A stretch of DNA of 64,000 bases from Cristatella mucedo (GCA_009760855.2 WPIO01000072.1:1350501-1414500); one strand, 5' to 3'. Positions 1-15,500 are shown, numbered from the stretch's first letter. Numbers and translations: made by a program. The notes: a model not told the origin generated them from the sequence alone.

Positions 1-1335
1 ATCACAAAATTCTTCTAGAGCGCCTCTCGTCTCGCCTGGGCATCACTGGCACTGCTCTGCAGTGGTTCAGGTTCTACCTCAGTGAAAGACTCCAGAGTAT
101 TGACGTGAATGGAAAAAGATCATCTGAAGTACCTCTGAAATATGGAGTACCTCGGGGCTCCGTGCAAGGTCTGGTTCTTTTCACGGTTTATACTCTCCCT
201 CTTGCTGATGTGATTGCCAAGCACAATCTAGGCTTTCACTTCTATGCGGATGACACTCAGTTGTATCTTTGCTTTGATCCCTCCTAGCCTTCGAGCACCT
301 CAAACTCTCTCAACTCACTTGCTGCATGCATTCATGACATCCGCACATGGATGGCAGCAAATTTTCTAAAACTAAACGATGATAAAACTAACTTAATAGT
401 TATGGGCAAACCCAGTGTGATTCAGAGATTGGAAAGGCCGACTCTCAAAATTGGCTCTGCCAGCACATCTCCAGTTGAATCAGCTCGAAATCTAGGTGTC
501 ATATTCCAAAGCGACCTCTCGTTAGACGACCATATCAGCTCCACAGTCAAATCTGCCTATTTTCAGCTTCATAACACTGCTAAAATTTGGGCTTGTTTAG
601 ATAAGGATACCACGTCCAAGTTGGTCCATGCATTCGTGACATCCCGTCTCGACTTCTGCAACTCACTGCTTACTGGCCTACCAGCATGTGCGATCAGGCG
701 ATTGCAGCTGGTGCAAAGTTCTGCAGCTAGGCTTGTCTGTCGTGAGCGTCGCAGTTGCCACACTACTCCGCTTCTCGCCGACCTGCACTGGCTACCAGTG
801 AGGCAACGGATTGACTTCAAGGTTGTGTCACTCACTTCTAGGTCACTTCATTATTTGGCTCCAGCCTATCTCTCAGATCTACTCCCATACAAGGCCAAGC
901 ATCGTACCAACCACTTTTCGGAATCCAGCAGTCTACCAATACCTGGTACAAACTTCATATCCCTTGGAGACTGTGCATTTAGTTCGTATGCCCCCAAAGC
1001 CTGGAACTCACTCCCGACTTGCGTCAGAACATCCCCTGACTTGACCACATTTAAAAAGAACTTACAAACACCTATTTAGGACAGCATTTAGTGGGTCCCT
1101 GTTATTCGTCCTTCATGTGCTTATGCGTGCTGACACTATGCCTAGTGCCAATAACCACATTTGCATGCTGACCCTGTGCATTTCACCCCTAACCATGTTA
1201 TTCATGTTGTTCATCAAGCATGATATTACTCATCATTCAATCATCGCGTTTCCCTTTGCAGCAAATGTAAAGCGCCTAGCAAGAGATTTAGTTCTCAGAG
1301 GGCGCTTTATCAAGTGCATTATTATCATTATTAAA
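1..1335 (+). mobile_element. L2/CR1-clade LINE, 3' part, cut by window edge
   Basis: This is the C-terminal part of a reverse transcriptase from a non-LTR retrotransposon. The palm motif FYADDTQLYL lies near 238-270, preceded by the YGVPRGSVQG block near 141-170, as in the L2/CR1 clade. An in-frame stop at about 285 separates it from the remaining open frame (351-1079), which carries the typical post-RT region (NFLKLNDDKTN, LDFCNSLLTGLP, LADLHWLPV). About 250 bp of 3' UTR follows, ending in a hairpin and a short ATT-type tail. It is the most complete 3' end of the family here and serves as reference for the other fragments. The stop and the missing 5' end suggest it is dead, although the 5' end may lie outside the window. 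Confidence 0.9.
1268..1309 (+). other. conserved LINE 3'-end hairpin
   Basis: A 9-bp perfect stem (TAAAGCGCC at 1268-1276 pairs with GGCGCTTTA at 1301-1309) encloses a loop whose AGAGATT...TTCTC parts can also partly pair in other copies. It is followed by ATCAAGTGCATT and an ATT repeat. The same block recurs in nearly every LINE fragment in the window and, modified, at the end of the type B SINEs. By analogy with stringent LINEs it is the likely RNA site recognised by the reverse transcriptase; that role is inferred. Confidence 0.6.
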
Positions 1336-3540
1336 GTGCAGCGGTCAGAGTAGACAGATGGAATTCACTTCATCGAGAATGCGGCCGTTTCTCCCTAAGC
1401 AGACACGCGTGGAGCGTCTGTGTGCGTCGACTAAAAAAAGCATCGCGACGGCATTCAACATTTTTAACTAAAAAAACAGAAGCCTCTGCTGCTCGCCTTT
1501 CTTATAAAAAAAATGCTTACGAGTGCTCAAGTACAATAGGCGAGTCTCCCTTCGTCTCCAACTCTCTCTCGATGTGGCTTCCCATTCACCCTTGATGCTC
1601 GGTATCTTCAAAGTAAATGCAGCAGTTTAAGTTAGGTATATTGTTGACATGGCAGAAAAGCTGGTGAAAGGGAGTTGTGCTTACCTGTAAGTAAGCACTG
1701 TGCAGCTTTTGGAACAGAGCATCGAAGAATCTGGGTAAAAAGAGCGAAAAATCAGCCTTTGATATTCTAAAATGAAAACTCTCCTGCAACTTATATAACA
1801 AGCACCGCGTATATTTGAGATCGAAGCAATGCTGGAAATTCACCATAAGCAGCGAAATGAAAGGTTGCTCGGACTGATGACCATCTCCGTGCTTTCGAAA
1901 GTAGCAGATACCAAATTCAAGAAACTACACTGAGCATAAGTAACGAGCCTATTGCTAGGTTTCGCTATGTCGCAGCATGCCGTTCTCTTGCACGCTTGCT
2001 GTCACGCATGTTTATCATTTTGACAGACTTTTTCCTGCGATACCAAGCAAGAAGCAGACGTCGCAGATACCTAATTGCAAATACCCTCTTAGTCCGGCCC
2101 AAGTCTCACTAATAAGCTCGTGCAGAATGCATGCACATGCTTCCGGATTTGGTCATTGTACCAGCCACTGCATTACCCACTCATACGACTCATCTCGGAC
2201 CGTAGAATTACTCGCATTAGCTCGCCGGACAGCATTCGTTCGCGTTCACAAAGAACAGTACTCATGTGAACTTGCCGTCAAATCCTTTTCTGCTCTTCCT
2301 TTGTGATTCATCAACAGAATAAGCACAGTAGCGGCTACGAGGCAGTTACTCGGTCTGCATCGCTTTCTGCATCGCCATTTCCTTACGCCTAGTTACAGCG
2401 AGCCCTCGACTACTATGTGGGTGGAGCTTCGAGAGTAACTGACGGCAAAACCGATCGCGTACGCTTACTACTCCGTACGTCGGCTTGACAAAAGGAAGAC
2501 CGATGAAAAAATGAAGGAGGCTAATCGTGTACACGGGGCTTAATCAGACCTTGATTATACTTAATCGGGCTAAATCGGCAGGACTAGCAAACCTTTAATG
2601 CGGCTCGTCGGATAAGACCGCCTTCAAAAAATGACCAAAGGCTGTACCAGCAGCTCCAGAGATAAGTAAACGCACTCACAAAGCTTAAATTCATTTTATT
2701 TCATCCACATATGACGTTATTAAGCTCTTGGAACTGCATTGGTAAGATTAAGCGTCAACAGTACCACGAGAGCGACTGACCATTCATTATACATAAAGCG
2801 GCGCGGCTGCCTCAAGTAGAGGCGGGTTGCATCGTCTGGGCCCGCATATCTATGGCCACCATTGACCGCCCGTTAGTTCGTACTTCCTGTAATAAAGAAT
2901 CTGTCCCGTGGTGCAACCGTAGGTGCCGCTAAATAGATCCGGCATTGCGTTGGAGTCATGCCACGTAGCTGCAGTAACCGGCGGCTCAAGATCTGTGAAC
3001 CGGCTGCGAAGACTGGGCTTAAAGGAGACGTTAGGATTAGCCGAGTTGATAATTAGGTACAAATCGCTCCGGCGTGGTGACACTGCATCCAACTAAGAGG
3101 GCGGGGCGATGGTCGGTAGCCCCGAGCTTACCAATTCTGCATAGAGAAAGTCAACGTTCTGGAATGCCCGCTGCACTAATAGAGGCAAGTTTAATATGGT
3201 ATGTTGGTATGGTATGGTGTGGTAAAGTATGTTAATATGATAATTTAATATGGTACGTCAATATTTAAAGTAAATAATCCATTTTTAGAGATATATTTTT
3301 GACTTTGAGTTTAGACATGGGGGATTGAGACTCAGGGTTTAGGGTTTAGTGTTGAGGATTTCAAAGTTTTTAGGTTTAGGGTTAAGGGTTTAGAGTTTCG
3401 GGAACATGCTCAATCCAAAGTGCTGATGTCTGCGATCAACCAACGTTTTTTTAGCGCTCCCAGTTTATCTCTTTATCAAATTATTCTTGCGGTGATATAG
3501 CCGATCGTTTCTCTAGCTGGATCGTCAGAAAGATAGCCAA
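1336..3540. other. intergenic, no gene seen
   Basis: I find no open frame with recognisable protein motifs and no RNA gene. Short open frames on both strands look like chance. The only structured stretch is a telomere-like G-rich patch near 3334-3393, listed separately. Confidence 0.5.
3334..3393 (+). repeat. degenerate telomere-like repeats
   Basis: AGGGTTTAGGGTTTAG (3334-3349) and, after about 20 bases, TAGGTTTAGGGTTAAGGGTTTAG (3371-3393) are tandem variants of TTTAGGG/TTAGGG. They are too short and imperfect to be a telomere; an interstitial remnant or chance simple repeat fits. Confidence 0.5.
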
Positions 3541-3640
3541 TAATAATACACTTGGTATAGCGCTCTCAGAGAACCCAATCTCTTTCTAGGTACCTTAAAT
3601 TTGCTGCAAAGGAAGCACAATCGAATGGTTAGTGGTAGTA
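3541..3640 (-). mobile_element. LINE 3'-end fragment
   Basis: The reverse complement of the LINE 3' UTR is present: ATT-type tail at 3541-3551, then the hairpin block with degraded stems, then the AAATTTGCTGCAAAGG segment. It is about 100 bp long, heavily 5' truncated and non-coding. Confidence 0.75.
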
Positions 3641-3659
3641 TGCTCAATGATAAGATCTA

Positions 3660-5385
3660 AGAGCTCGTCCCTAAGGTAATTAGGTCCTCATTGTACTTCT
3701 GTCCCTCAGTTAAATCCCCACAGGATTCCCGTCTTTTAATTCCGAGAGCTACCTCATCGTAAACATTCAAGGAGGCTGTGCGTAATCTTGACCTGAAATT
3801 CATCTCCCAGTCAATGAAGACAACTAGTCCTCTAGATCCAATTCCTAATTTACTACATCCAAGATACATGGTTCTGCTGCTACTGCCATGCATAACTAGC
3901 ATAATAAATATGTCCTTGGCCTCGGGTCATGTCCCTACACCTTTCAAAAAGGCGGTTGTTTGGCCTCTAATTAAGGAGACAACACTAGACCAAGAGAACT
4001 TAAGTAGCTTTCGCCTAGTCTCCTGTCTATCGCTCCTATTAAAAATGCTTGAATAAGTTGTGGTAGACCAACTAAACTCTTAAACTGAAACTTGAAAACA
4101 AGCAATGAGTTTCAGTCTGGTTTTCGAACTAATCGCTCTACAGAGTCAGCACTGCTTTGTGCGTATAACGACCTTCTCAGGAACGGAGACTTGGTTTTTG
4201 TATCTCTGCTTATTTTACTTGATCTTTTAGTCGTACTTGATGCTAAATACCAGCTACCGTAGTCGTTTTCGAGCGCTTCTCGTCATTTCTGGGCATCGCT
4301 GTCACTGGCACTTTCGCTGCCGTATCTTAGGTCTCATCTTAGTGAAAGACTGTAGAGTATTGATGTAAGCGGACAAAGATCACCCGAGGTACCACTTAAC
4401 TACGGGATACCTCAGGGCTCTGTGCTTGGTTGGCTTCTTTTCAAAATTCATTCCCCTCCCTTCCAACGATGTAATCGCTTTCACATCTATGCAGCTGACG
4501 ACCAGTGGTACGTTTGCTTTGAACCCTCCCAGCCTTCCGTCACGTCAAATTCTCTCAACTCCGTTGCATCATGTGTTACTGACTATCACTTGGATTACAG
4601 CCAACTTTCTCAAATTGAATGAAGATAAAACCAACTTACAATTTGTAGGAAAACTAAGTGCGACTTAAAAAAGGAAAAGCTTAATGCTCGAGTAGACGTT
4701 TTTAGCATGTGTCTTAAAGCATCTACACGAAATCTAAATTTTCTTTTCCAAAGAGACCTTTTAAACCCACGACCGCATCAGCTCGACGGTCAAGTATACT
4801 TACATTCAGCTTCTTAACATGACTAAAACTGGGGCCTTCTTACAGTTATATTACATTCTAATTGGTTAAGTCATTCTTGACATCTCACCTTGACTTCTGT
4901 AACTCACTGCTTACTGGTCTACCAGCCAACGTAGTCCGCCGTTTACAAGTGAAGCCATACTCTGCAGCTAGGCTTCTCTGACATAATGGTAGCATTTGCC
5001 ACATTATTCCACTTCTCGCTAACTTGTACTAGCTCCCGATCAAGCGGCGTATTAACTACAAGATATTCTGTCACTCACTCTCAGGTCACTTTATTCTCTT
5101 ACTCGCGTCTACTTATCAGAATTACTCCCCCGCAAACAAAGCTAGGCATAGTAGCACGCACCTCTAGGACTCAAATCAATTAGCTATGCCTCGAACCAAA
5201 TCCTTTGGCGACCGAAAATTTAGTTCTCATGCCCCCAAAGCCTGGACCTCACTCCCGACTGATGTCATGAAACCCCCCAGACTTAATAACATTTCAGAAT
5301 AATCTAAAACCACACTTGCTTCTTACAGAACTTGCTGAGTCCTTGTGCTATATTCTTTGTGCGCTTATTCGAATTGAAGCTGTGC
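3660..5385 (+). mobile_element. degenerate LINE with reverse transcriptase remains
   Basis: Remains of a longer copy of the same LINE clade. The N-terminal RT region is at 3778-4056 (a DPIPNLL...IINMSL...WPLIKE block, as in L2/CR1 enzymes). The RT core follows at about 4380-4640, where the YADD box is altered to YAADDQ. The post-RT region runs to about 5390. Many stops and frameshifts break it, so it is an old pseudogene. It abuts an oppositely oriented 3' fragment at its right end. Confidence 0.8.
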
Positions 5386-5387
5386 TT

Positions 5388-5960
5388 GTTAATAATAATA
5401 ATGCACTTGATAAAGCGCCCTCAGAGAACTCAATGTCTTTCTAGGCGCTTTACATTTGCTTCAAAGGGAAACGCGATTGAATGGTGAGTAATATCATGAT
5501 TGACGAACAACATGAATAACATGGTTATGGGTGACATGCACAGGGTCAGCATGCAAATGTGGTTAGTGGCAGCATGCACAGTGTCGGCACGCATAAGCAC
5601 ATGAAGAACGAATCACAGGGACCAACTAAATGCTGTCCTAAATAGGTGTGTTTTTAAGTTCTTTTTAAATGTGGTCAAGTCAGGGGCTTTTCTGACGCAA
5701 GTCGGGAGTGAGTTCCAGGCTTTGGGAGCATACGAGCTAAATGCACGGTCTCCAAAGGACTTGTACGAGGTATTGGTAGACTGTTGGATTCCGAAAAGCT
5801 GGTGGTACGATGCTTAGCCTGGTGGGGGAGTAGATCTGAGAGATAGGCTGGAGCCAAAGAATGAAGTGAACTAAAAGTGAGCGGCAAAACCTTGAAGTCG
5901 ATCCGTTGCTTGACTGGCAGCCAGTGCAGGTCGGCGAGAACCTGTTGACACTGTGCACGC
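5388..5960 (-). mobile_element. LINE 3' fragment, 5' truncated
   Basis: Starts on the + strand with (AAT)n and the 3' hairpin block (5400-5455), then 3' UTR, then a broken post-RT coding part (5675-5967, minus). It matches the reference copy at 1-1335 closely in the UTR. It lies head-on to the preceding + strand LINE. Confidence 0.85.
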
Positions 5961-8204
5961 TAACCATTTAATCAGGCTTCCTTTACGGCATATGTAAATT
6001 GCCTAGAAAGAAGTAATGTTTTCTGGGAGCGCTATGCACATAAATAATAATAGTTATTATAATTAAGCCGTTAACTAGCTATCCTTAACTTTTAATAGCA
6101 TAACTACTGCAACAATTGGCTTTTTCTCCTGTCCACCGTCATCACTTAGACCTAAAAAATAATCCTTTGTAAATGTTTTTGATTAACGTAAACATAATTT
6201 CTCCCGTAAACCAAATTAATGCCTAATTAAAGCTCTCGATCCTAGGTACGATGGGTCGTTTCGCAATTTATAATGCCTCAATAGCTTACAAAATGATCGG
6301 AATTCATATAAATTTAGCATGTCACCTGAGCAGCGACAGATTTTAATTTTACTATATTCCAATAAGAAGACTGACAATTTATTTGTTTTTTCCACATATA
6401 TACAGAGAAAACAAAAGAATGATGTATAATGAAATATATAGTACGGCTGCATAAAAGTCGTAAGCGAGTATTTATTCATGTTTTCAATTATACAGTACCA
6501 AAACTCGTCCTGACGCGTGAGGAGGCTGGAGAACGCTCTGTGACGCCTCTTCTAATCTGGAACTTTCCGAATTTCATATAGAAGCTTCAGTCTAGATGGC
6601 TAAAGTTAGTAATCGGGCCTGGTGAAGCCTAGATGTCGGATCGATTAGTCGCTTGTTTCTATGTAATTGGCGTTTCACGGGTGTCACACCGCTGCTTCGC
6701 CTCTGAGATGGTTATCTGAGCGTAAGTTTTCCCCGCTCTGACTTGCTGCTCTTTTTCTGAAGATGACTTTTATCTCTTCGGAAGAATGGTAACTGATAGC
6801 TCAGGGCAGTTTAAAAGGGAGAAATGGATAAAGACAGTGGCGGAGCGAGTTTTTTCAGCTCGGAACAAGAGATACAAAGCTTTTATGTTAGAATAAGAAC
6901 CGCAAGATGATCATGTATGTGGAGCTAGACCCAGCAATTAATAAAAAATTAAAGCGTAAAATCATGGCGCTTATTTGACAAGAACTTGGTGGCTGCTCAT
7001 CAAGTGACATTAAGACCAAGTTTTGTCGTCGGCGACGGTCGGGAGGAGGCGCACGAACAGGAGGAGGCAGTCCAGATTGCTGCCCCCTGTAAGAGGATGT
7101 AAATACCTCTCTGCCACCAGGCTCCACCACTGGATGAAGCGACGTCTGGGTGTGTGATCTCATTGCATTCATGCTAGTCCGATATGTGGACGACTTAACC
7201 TCGCAGACATAGCAGCTGCATGACTGTTCAACAGGTGCCGCCAAGTTTTTTTTTCGTGAGAGAAAACTGCATAGCTCTCTTTTTTCTGCTCTTTAACATT
7301 CTAAAAAAGAGCGAAGTAACGCAGCAAAGATTTCCGAACTTCAGATTTCCGAATCAATATATTCATATATGGCTATTTTATTTCACTCGTGAATAGCCAT
7401 GCTTTTGGCATGGAGATTAGAGCAAAGATTTCCAATCGTACCCTACATGAACTCCTACAGTTCTAGCAGGTCAAATGAGATTCCAAAGTTTTATTCTGAT
7501 CATGGAAGGCTGAAAAAATCTTCGTACAGCTTAAATATCTTAGCAGAGACTAAAGTAGAGTAAGTTTTTTTGCCTTTATGTATATGATATTTTTCCCTTG
7601 TGCATCTGATACATGCAGCCTTTAATGCAATCTCAGGAAAATGCAAATATGTATCCAATTAAGCAACCTTAAACTGAGTTTGAACCGATGGGTTTAAGTC
7701 TGTTCTATTTATATTACTCTATATGGTATTTAATTAGTAGAGTAAACAATTAATATTGGTGTATAAATGCGTAGAAAAACTAGTCAATACGATGACTCAA
7801 TGAATACGTTAAGTTTATGATCTGCAATAAAAGTACTCGTATCAAACGATCAGATACTTTATCGTGTATGACCATTTTTACGAGTTTGATTGCAGAATTA
7901 TTTACTAGTGTGATTATATTCGAAAAATAGATATTATATAAACAGTAAATTAATTAAATATAAACATACTATTATTGGTCGTAACTGTATCTGTAATGGT
8001 CTGGAAAGTGTGAGGAGCAGATGCTAGAGAAGATCAATCGTCTTAATCGATGCGCTAGCTTCTGCCTCGAGGGCATGGAGTGCCGCAGCAGCCTCTAGGT
8101 ACGTGCATCCTGCCATACTCGTAAGAGATGCGTGCTACCTCCCGGAGCAGCTCCCCGCTGCCCATTACGTCGGCCAAAGGCCTCTAAAACACCCCTCTGC
8201 CTTC

Positions 8205-8205
<1 letters not shown>
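5961..8205. other. intergenic, no gene seen
   Basis: A+T-rich DNA with only short open frames. A minus-strand frame at 6888-7244 (118 codons) has a Cys-rich start (CSCYVC) but no complete zinc-finger spacing, and I do not accept it as a gene. A small 9-bp stem (ATGGCTATT / AATAGCCAT) occurs near 7369-7400. No RNA gene recognised. Confidence 0.45.

Positions 8206-8260
<55 letters not shown>
8206..8260 (+). repeat. (CA)n microsatellite with AT-rich flank
   Basis: An uninterrupted 55-bp AC dinucleotide array, followed from about 8263 to 8310 by TA and TATATTTA repeats. The open frames across it on both strands are artefacts of the repeat. Confidence 0.95.
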
Positions 8261-8264
<4 letters not shown>

Positions 8265-8779
8265 TATATATATATATATTTATATTTATATTTATATCTA
8301 TATTTATTCGTGAATCCAACTGTTTCATACCATATTGCAATGCGTCTGAAGCGAGACTTTGGTTCACGGCACGATTGTTCTGATATTAGCAGTGCCGTAC
8401 GTGTGAAAGTCTGACCAGGATTGGCGCTGTTGCAAAGACCCCCTTCAAGCTACTGAAACTGCCACGCGATTCTGTGAAGGCGGTGCGTCTAGCGCCACCT
8501 CCGCAAACGGCTCCGCGCATCACATTTTAGAGCGGCCCGGTTGACGCCTGAATGGCGCCGCCGCCGCCGCCGCTGTTGTTTCAGGGCATCTCGACTGACA
8601 GAGGCCAGCTCATAGACCCAACAGCTCAACGCCGCATCAGCGCGTCTGCTACGCCGCTGGCGCAAATTCTCTTGGGTTTTGCCCAACAGGTGAAATTGCC
8701 TAGCGAGCACGTACCCACGCCCGCAGCAGCTCGATCACGGGATCTCAGAGCGAAGCCATTATAGGGCAGACTTTGGTTT

Positions 8780-9748
8780 AGAAAGAGATGCCGATCGCCA
8801 AAAGGGCAGCGCGTCGCTGTCTAGCCCGCGGTCTAACGGTCAGCTCGCGTAGCGACCGCAGGGCAAAGCGCGTCGCATCGCCAGTCGCTTATCGCCCAAA
8901 CGATCGCCGCATAGATCTTCGGCGCCATCGATGGTCGCGCCCCACCCCGCTTGCTCTTCGCGCTCACTAGGAGCCGCTCTCGGAAAGAAGAGCGACTGCG
9001 CCGCGGCGGCGGCCGCAGCGAAGCACTCAAACGCAACTTCCTCGCGTGCGGCCGCGGTGCAAGTCTCTCCGGCCGCTCGTCGTGGTCGGGAGTCGGCGCC
9101 GCGCGGGCGTGCGGATTCGGCCGACCCGTCACGAGTCGAGCAACCCCCTTCGAGAGCTCGTCAGATGATAGCGCTTCGCTCCTCGTGATGCGGCGCACCG
9201 ACCGACCGCAGCGGCGAGGCGCTCGCACGTCGCACGCGCCCTCGCCAACTCGCCAAGACGAGTGCTCGCTCGCGTGACCCGGTCACGAGCGCCAGCCGGT
9301 CCGTGCGTCCGGCGTCGGCGGCGAGATAAGGCTGCGATAGCCACCCGGTCGACGGCCATAAAGCGGAGGACGCGCGGCGTCGAGGGCAGCAGTAGTTTCT
9401 CGTCGTTCTCTCGTGGCACCCGTCGACCGCAGGTGAGCGCGAGCGGCTACGCTACCGAGCTAGCGCCGCCGTTGGGGCTGCCGCCGGCGCTCTGAAAGAG
9501 GTCAATCGCTGCCTCGACGCGCGAGGGAGACTACTGCGTCGCGGCGCGAATCGCTGGCCTTCAGAGCGATGCACTCGCAAAGCACCGCCGCGTGCGTCGG
9601 TGGTTTCGTGGACGCCGATGAGGGGGGCAGTGGTGACTTCCGCGCAAGCGTGAGCGATCGCCACGCTCGTCGGGCCTCCTTCGACCGCTGAACCGACGGA
9701 CTCGCGCGCTAACGCTCGCGCCGCGCACGCGCGCGCCGCTCCGCAGGC
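8780..9748 (+). promoter_or_regulatory. CpG-rich upstream region of cathepsin L copy 1
   Basis: G+C-rich and dense in CpG, in sharp contrast to the surrounding A+T-rich DNA, and ending at the start codon of copy 1. No clear TATA box. It contains a quasi-palindrome CGTGACCCGGTCACG (about 9274-9288) that resembles two separated halves of the GTCACGTGAC motif seen at copy 3. Overlapping long open frames on both strands (8788-9782) reflect the high G+C content and lack protein-like features. The transcription start and 5' UTR cannot be placed. Confidence 0.5.
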
Positions 9749-12386
<2,638 letters not shown>

Positions 12387-13820
12387 GACGGACGCCTTTC
12401 GTCGCTGCGACTTGACGCTGGGCCGAAGCAGCGGCAAATCGTGTACTAGTCAGTAGTGAGCACGCATAATGCAACCTCTTTTCCTGTGAAAATATAGCCT
12501 CGTTATCGTAATGGCGTTGAAGCGTAAAGTGACTCTCGCTTCTGGCAGCCTGTCGAGCTAAGGTTTCCAGTGCCCGTGAGCGAGCGCTTAGGTCGGTCGC
12601 CATCGGTAGCCATCCGATCTGCTAGCGGGGCAGTGGACAAAGAGAGCACACGATTTTCCCAGCTTTTCTGCACACCTTCTGTTCTTCAAATCATCCTCAC
12701 GAGCGCCAGCGGAGAGTCGCAGTGAATGGACGCCCTTCCTTCATCGCCGCCGTGTCGCTGCTGCAAAGGCGCTCGATGCCGCTGCGATCACCCGTGGCCG
12801 GTCTGCACAGGCGCCTGCATTCATAATTGCAAACTGTCTGTGCTACCCGCTCTGCTCACTTACATTGGTCAAAAAGCGACACACAAGCTGCTGCTGATGC
12901 TGCTGCAGATTACACGCCGCATCGCTTTCGACGGCTCATAGTTTAGGTTTGTAGTAATGAAACATTAACATAGAATCCTAAAATGACTAGATCTCTTCCC
13001 AGGCAATTTGCATAGGCTGTGTAGGAAGGAAATTTGCATTACTAGTAGTATACGAGAGAAGCATGGCAACTGAATAGTAATAGCGTACGCACATTAAACA
13101 TGCCTACGCACACGATGAACAATTCACGAGGACAGAGCGGATGCTAGGAGGAAAAGGTTGGTTTTTAACTGCATTTTAAGTGACTTCAAGTTAGGCATGT
13201 AGTGATGTCAGCAGGTAGTAAGCTGCAAGCATCGTTATCATAGGAAGTGAATGCACCGTATCCAAACGATTTGACGTAGGTTAGAGGGACGGCTAAGCCG
13301 CTTGATTCAGAGGAGCGGTATGTACGTAGGCTTGAGTATGCACTAGTTTTGAACTGTGGCCACAGCTGTTGAGGTGCATTCCCACTGCACTGTCACAGAA
13401 GGAGTGAAAGCCGCTTGCTCCTCTTCGTGCACCGCTTGCTGCTGCTGCTCCGACACAGTGCTAGCCACACTTAGTGCTAGCTCCTGCCTGCGGCTGCACC
13501 CTTGCCGGTGCCCCCCCCCTTGTGATGCTTTGGCGGTGCCGGGCGAGAACAGACGACATTGTCAAAATGCACAGCTGCTGCCCAAAATCCCGCAATACCA
13601 AACCGGCGCGTATCCAGCCTATTGGCAATTGGCCGGTCCCTTTAAACTAATCAGCATAAGATTAGACTGAGTCAACGGCTGGAATTGCATGCAGAGCTAA
13701 ACACAAGCAGTAGCGAGGAGCTGAATGCTGACTTTACTAGGCCTTGGTTTGCCATCTTAGTAACGGAGTATTTCTGATAGTGGACTCGAGCCGGAGGGTG
13801 AAGTGACCTGGGGGTGAGTA
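12387..13820. other. 3' flank and intergenic, no gene seen
   Basis: Holds the presumed 3' UTR of copy 1 and unremarkable DNA. Short open frames at 12726-12941 and 13356-13670 are Cys- and Leu-rich translations of CTG/TGC-rich DNA without domain features. Confidence 0.45.
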
Positions 13821-13824
13821 ACCA

Positions 13825-15045
13825 AACATTTCAATCGATGTTCTGCTTCTCAGGGAGCCAATGCAGGTCGGCGAGAAGTGGCGTGACATAGAAATCGCCA
13901 TTCTCACGACAGACAAGCCTAGCAGCAGAGTTTTGCACTAGCTGTACGCCTCTGACAGTACTGGCCGGTAGACCAGCAAGCAGTGAGTTACAAAAGTCGA
14001 GATAGGATATCACACATGCGTAGAATGATTTGGATGTAATATTTCTGTCTAATAAAGCCCGAATTTAGCAATGTCATAATAGTAATAATAATAATAATGC
14101 ACTTAATAAAGCGCCCTCAGAGAACTCAATCTCTCTCTATGCGCTTTACATTTGCTGATCATGTAGCTGAAAGTAAGCAGACTTGATTGTGGAGCTGAGT
14201 GGTCGTCTAATGAAAGGTCACTTTACTTTAGAATACGACACACGTATATTTCAAGCAGATTCAAAAGGAAATATGCTGAAAGAGCAGATTTTGAGCATTA
14301 AGTTTTCCAATATCTAAATTACAATTGGTTTGCCCATAACTAGTAAGTTTCATCATCATTCAATTTAAGAAAGTTTGCTGCCATCCATTAGTGGATGTCA
14401 TCAATACATTCAGCAAGGGTGTTGAGAAAATTCAACCTTCTAAAGTTCTGGGAGGGATCACTGTAAAGGTACAACGTTTTGTCATCTGCATAGAAATGAA
14501 TGCCTAGGTTGTGCCTGGCAATAACATCGGCAAGAGAGACTGCATAAACTGTTAAAAGAAACGGGCTAAGCACTGAGTCCTGAGGTACCCCACATTTCAG
14601 TGGCTCCTCAGGTGATCAGTTTCTGTTCACATCCATACTGCGGAGTCTCCCACTAAGATATGATTTAGACCATCATAGTGCAGTGCCAATGCCGCCGAGG
14701 CGAGATGAGAGGCACTCGAAAAGGATTTGGTGAGCGATAGCATCGAACGCTACCAAGAGATAGAGCACAACAGCAGTGATACTCTACTCTTATGTCTACA
14801 TTCCTAAGTAGGTCGTTGTACAGCCGAAGCACTGCTGACCCGGTGAAGTGATTAGCTCTGAAACCAGACTGGAACTTACTTGCTAGGTGTGAAGTTTTAA
14901 TATGTGAGTTCAGCTGGTCTTCCGCTACTTGTTCCAGTGTCCTTGATAGGAACCGTAAAAGAGAGACTTGGCAGAATTGGTCAGGTTCTCTTGGGCTAAT
15001 GTTAATTGCTTGATTACCAGTACTCAAGAAAGCAACACTAGACCA
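13825..15045 (-). mobile_element. degenerate LINE with a nested LINE fragment
   Basis: Minus-strand LINE remains: the RT N-terminal side near 14665-15027, the FYADD core at 14388-14573 (FYADDKTLYLY), and the post-RT region at 13831-14013 (LDFCNSLLAGLP, LLADLHWLP). Between the last two, at about 14085-14150, sits a roughly 66-bp 3' end of the same family (tail plus hairpin) in the same orientation, interrupting coding sequence that otherwise continues. So a second, almost completely 5'-truncated copy inserted into the first. Frameshifts and stops throughout. Confidence 0.82.
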
Positions 15046-15059
15046 AGAAAAATGACCAA

Positions 15060-15500
15060 CATCCTAGTCTTTTTTTACTGTTCCTATCAATGCTCATATC
15101 AATCTACTGTTCCTATCAAATTTTTATATCTTCATGCGCAGGGCTAAACAACTTACAGATTGAAAGATTATCCTAGAATCAACTTGAATCACGTTTTAGA
15201 TGGAAAGCCACTAACATATTTTTTGGAGGCAAATAATATAACCTACATATAACCTAAATATAGTCTAAATATTTTTCTAATATAATCTCAATAAAATCTT
15301 ACCTTTATCCTAATATAATCAAAAGATACCGTAATTACAATTCAAGTTTAATTAAAATTTGCTCTAAATAAATCATATAATTCAAAAGTAAGCTAAATAT
15401 AATCCAAATTAAACCTAAATACAAAAGTACTATAATATAAATTGAGTTAAAAAAACTTAATATAATCCAAATATCATAAATATGTCAAGATTATAAATAG
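15060..15500. repeat. A+T-rich degenerate short repeats
   Basis: Loosely repeated TAATATAATC(T/C)AAATA-like units with no coding capacity. It sits just outside the left arm of the large inverted-repeat structure. Confidence 0.5.

Noticed and set aside
6888-7244. 118-codon frame with a Cys-rich start
   Set aside because: The Cys/His spacing does not fit a zinc finger, the end is hydrophobic noise, and there is no supporting exon structure.
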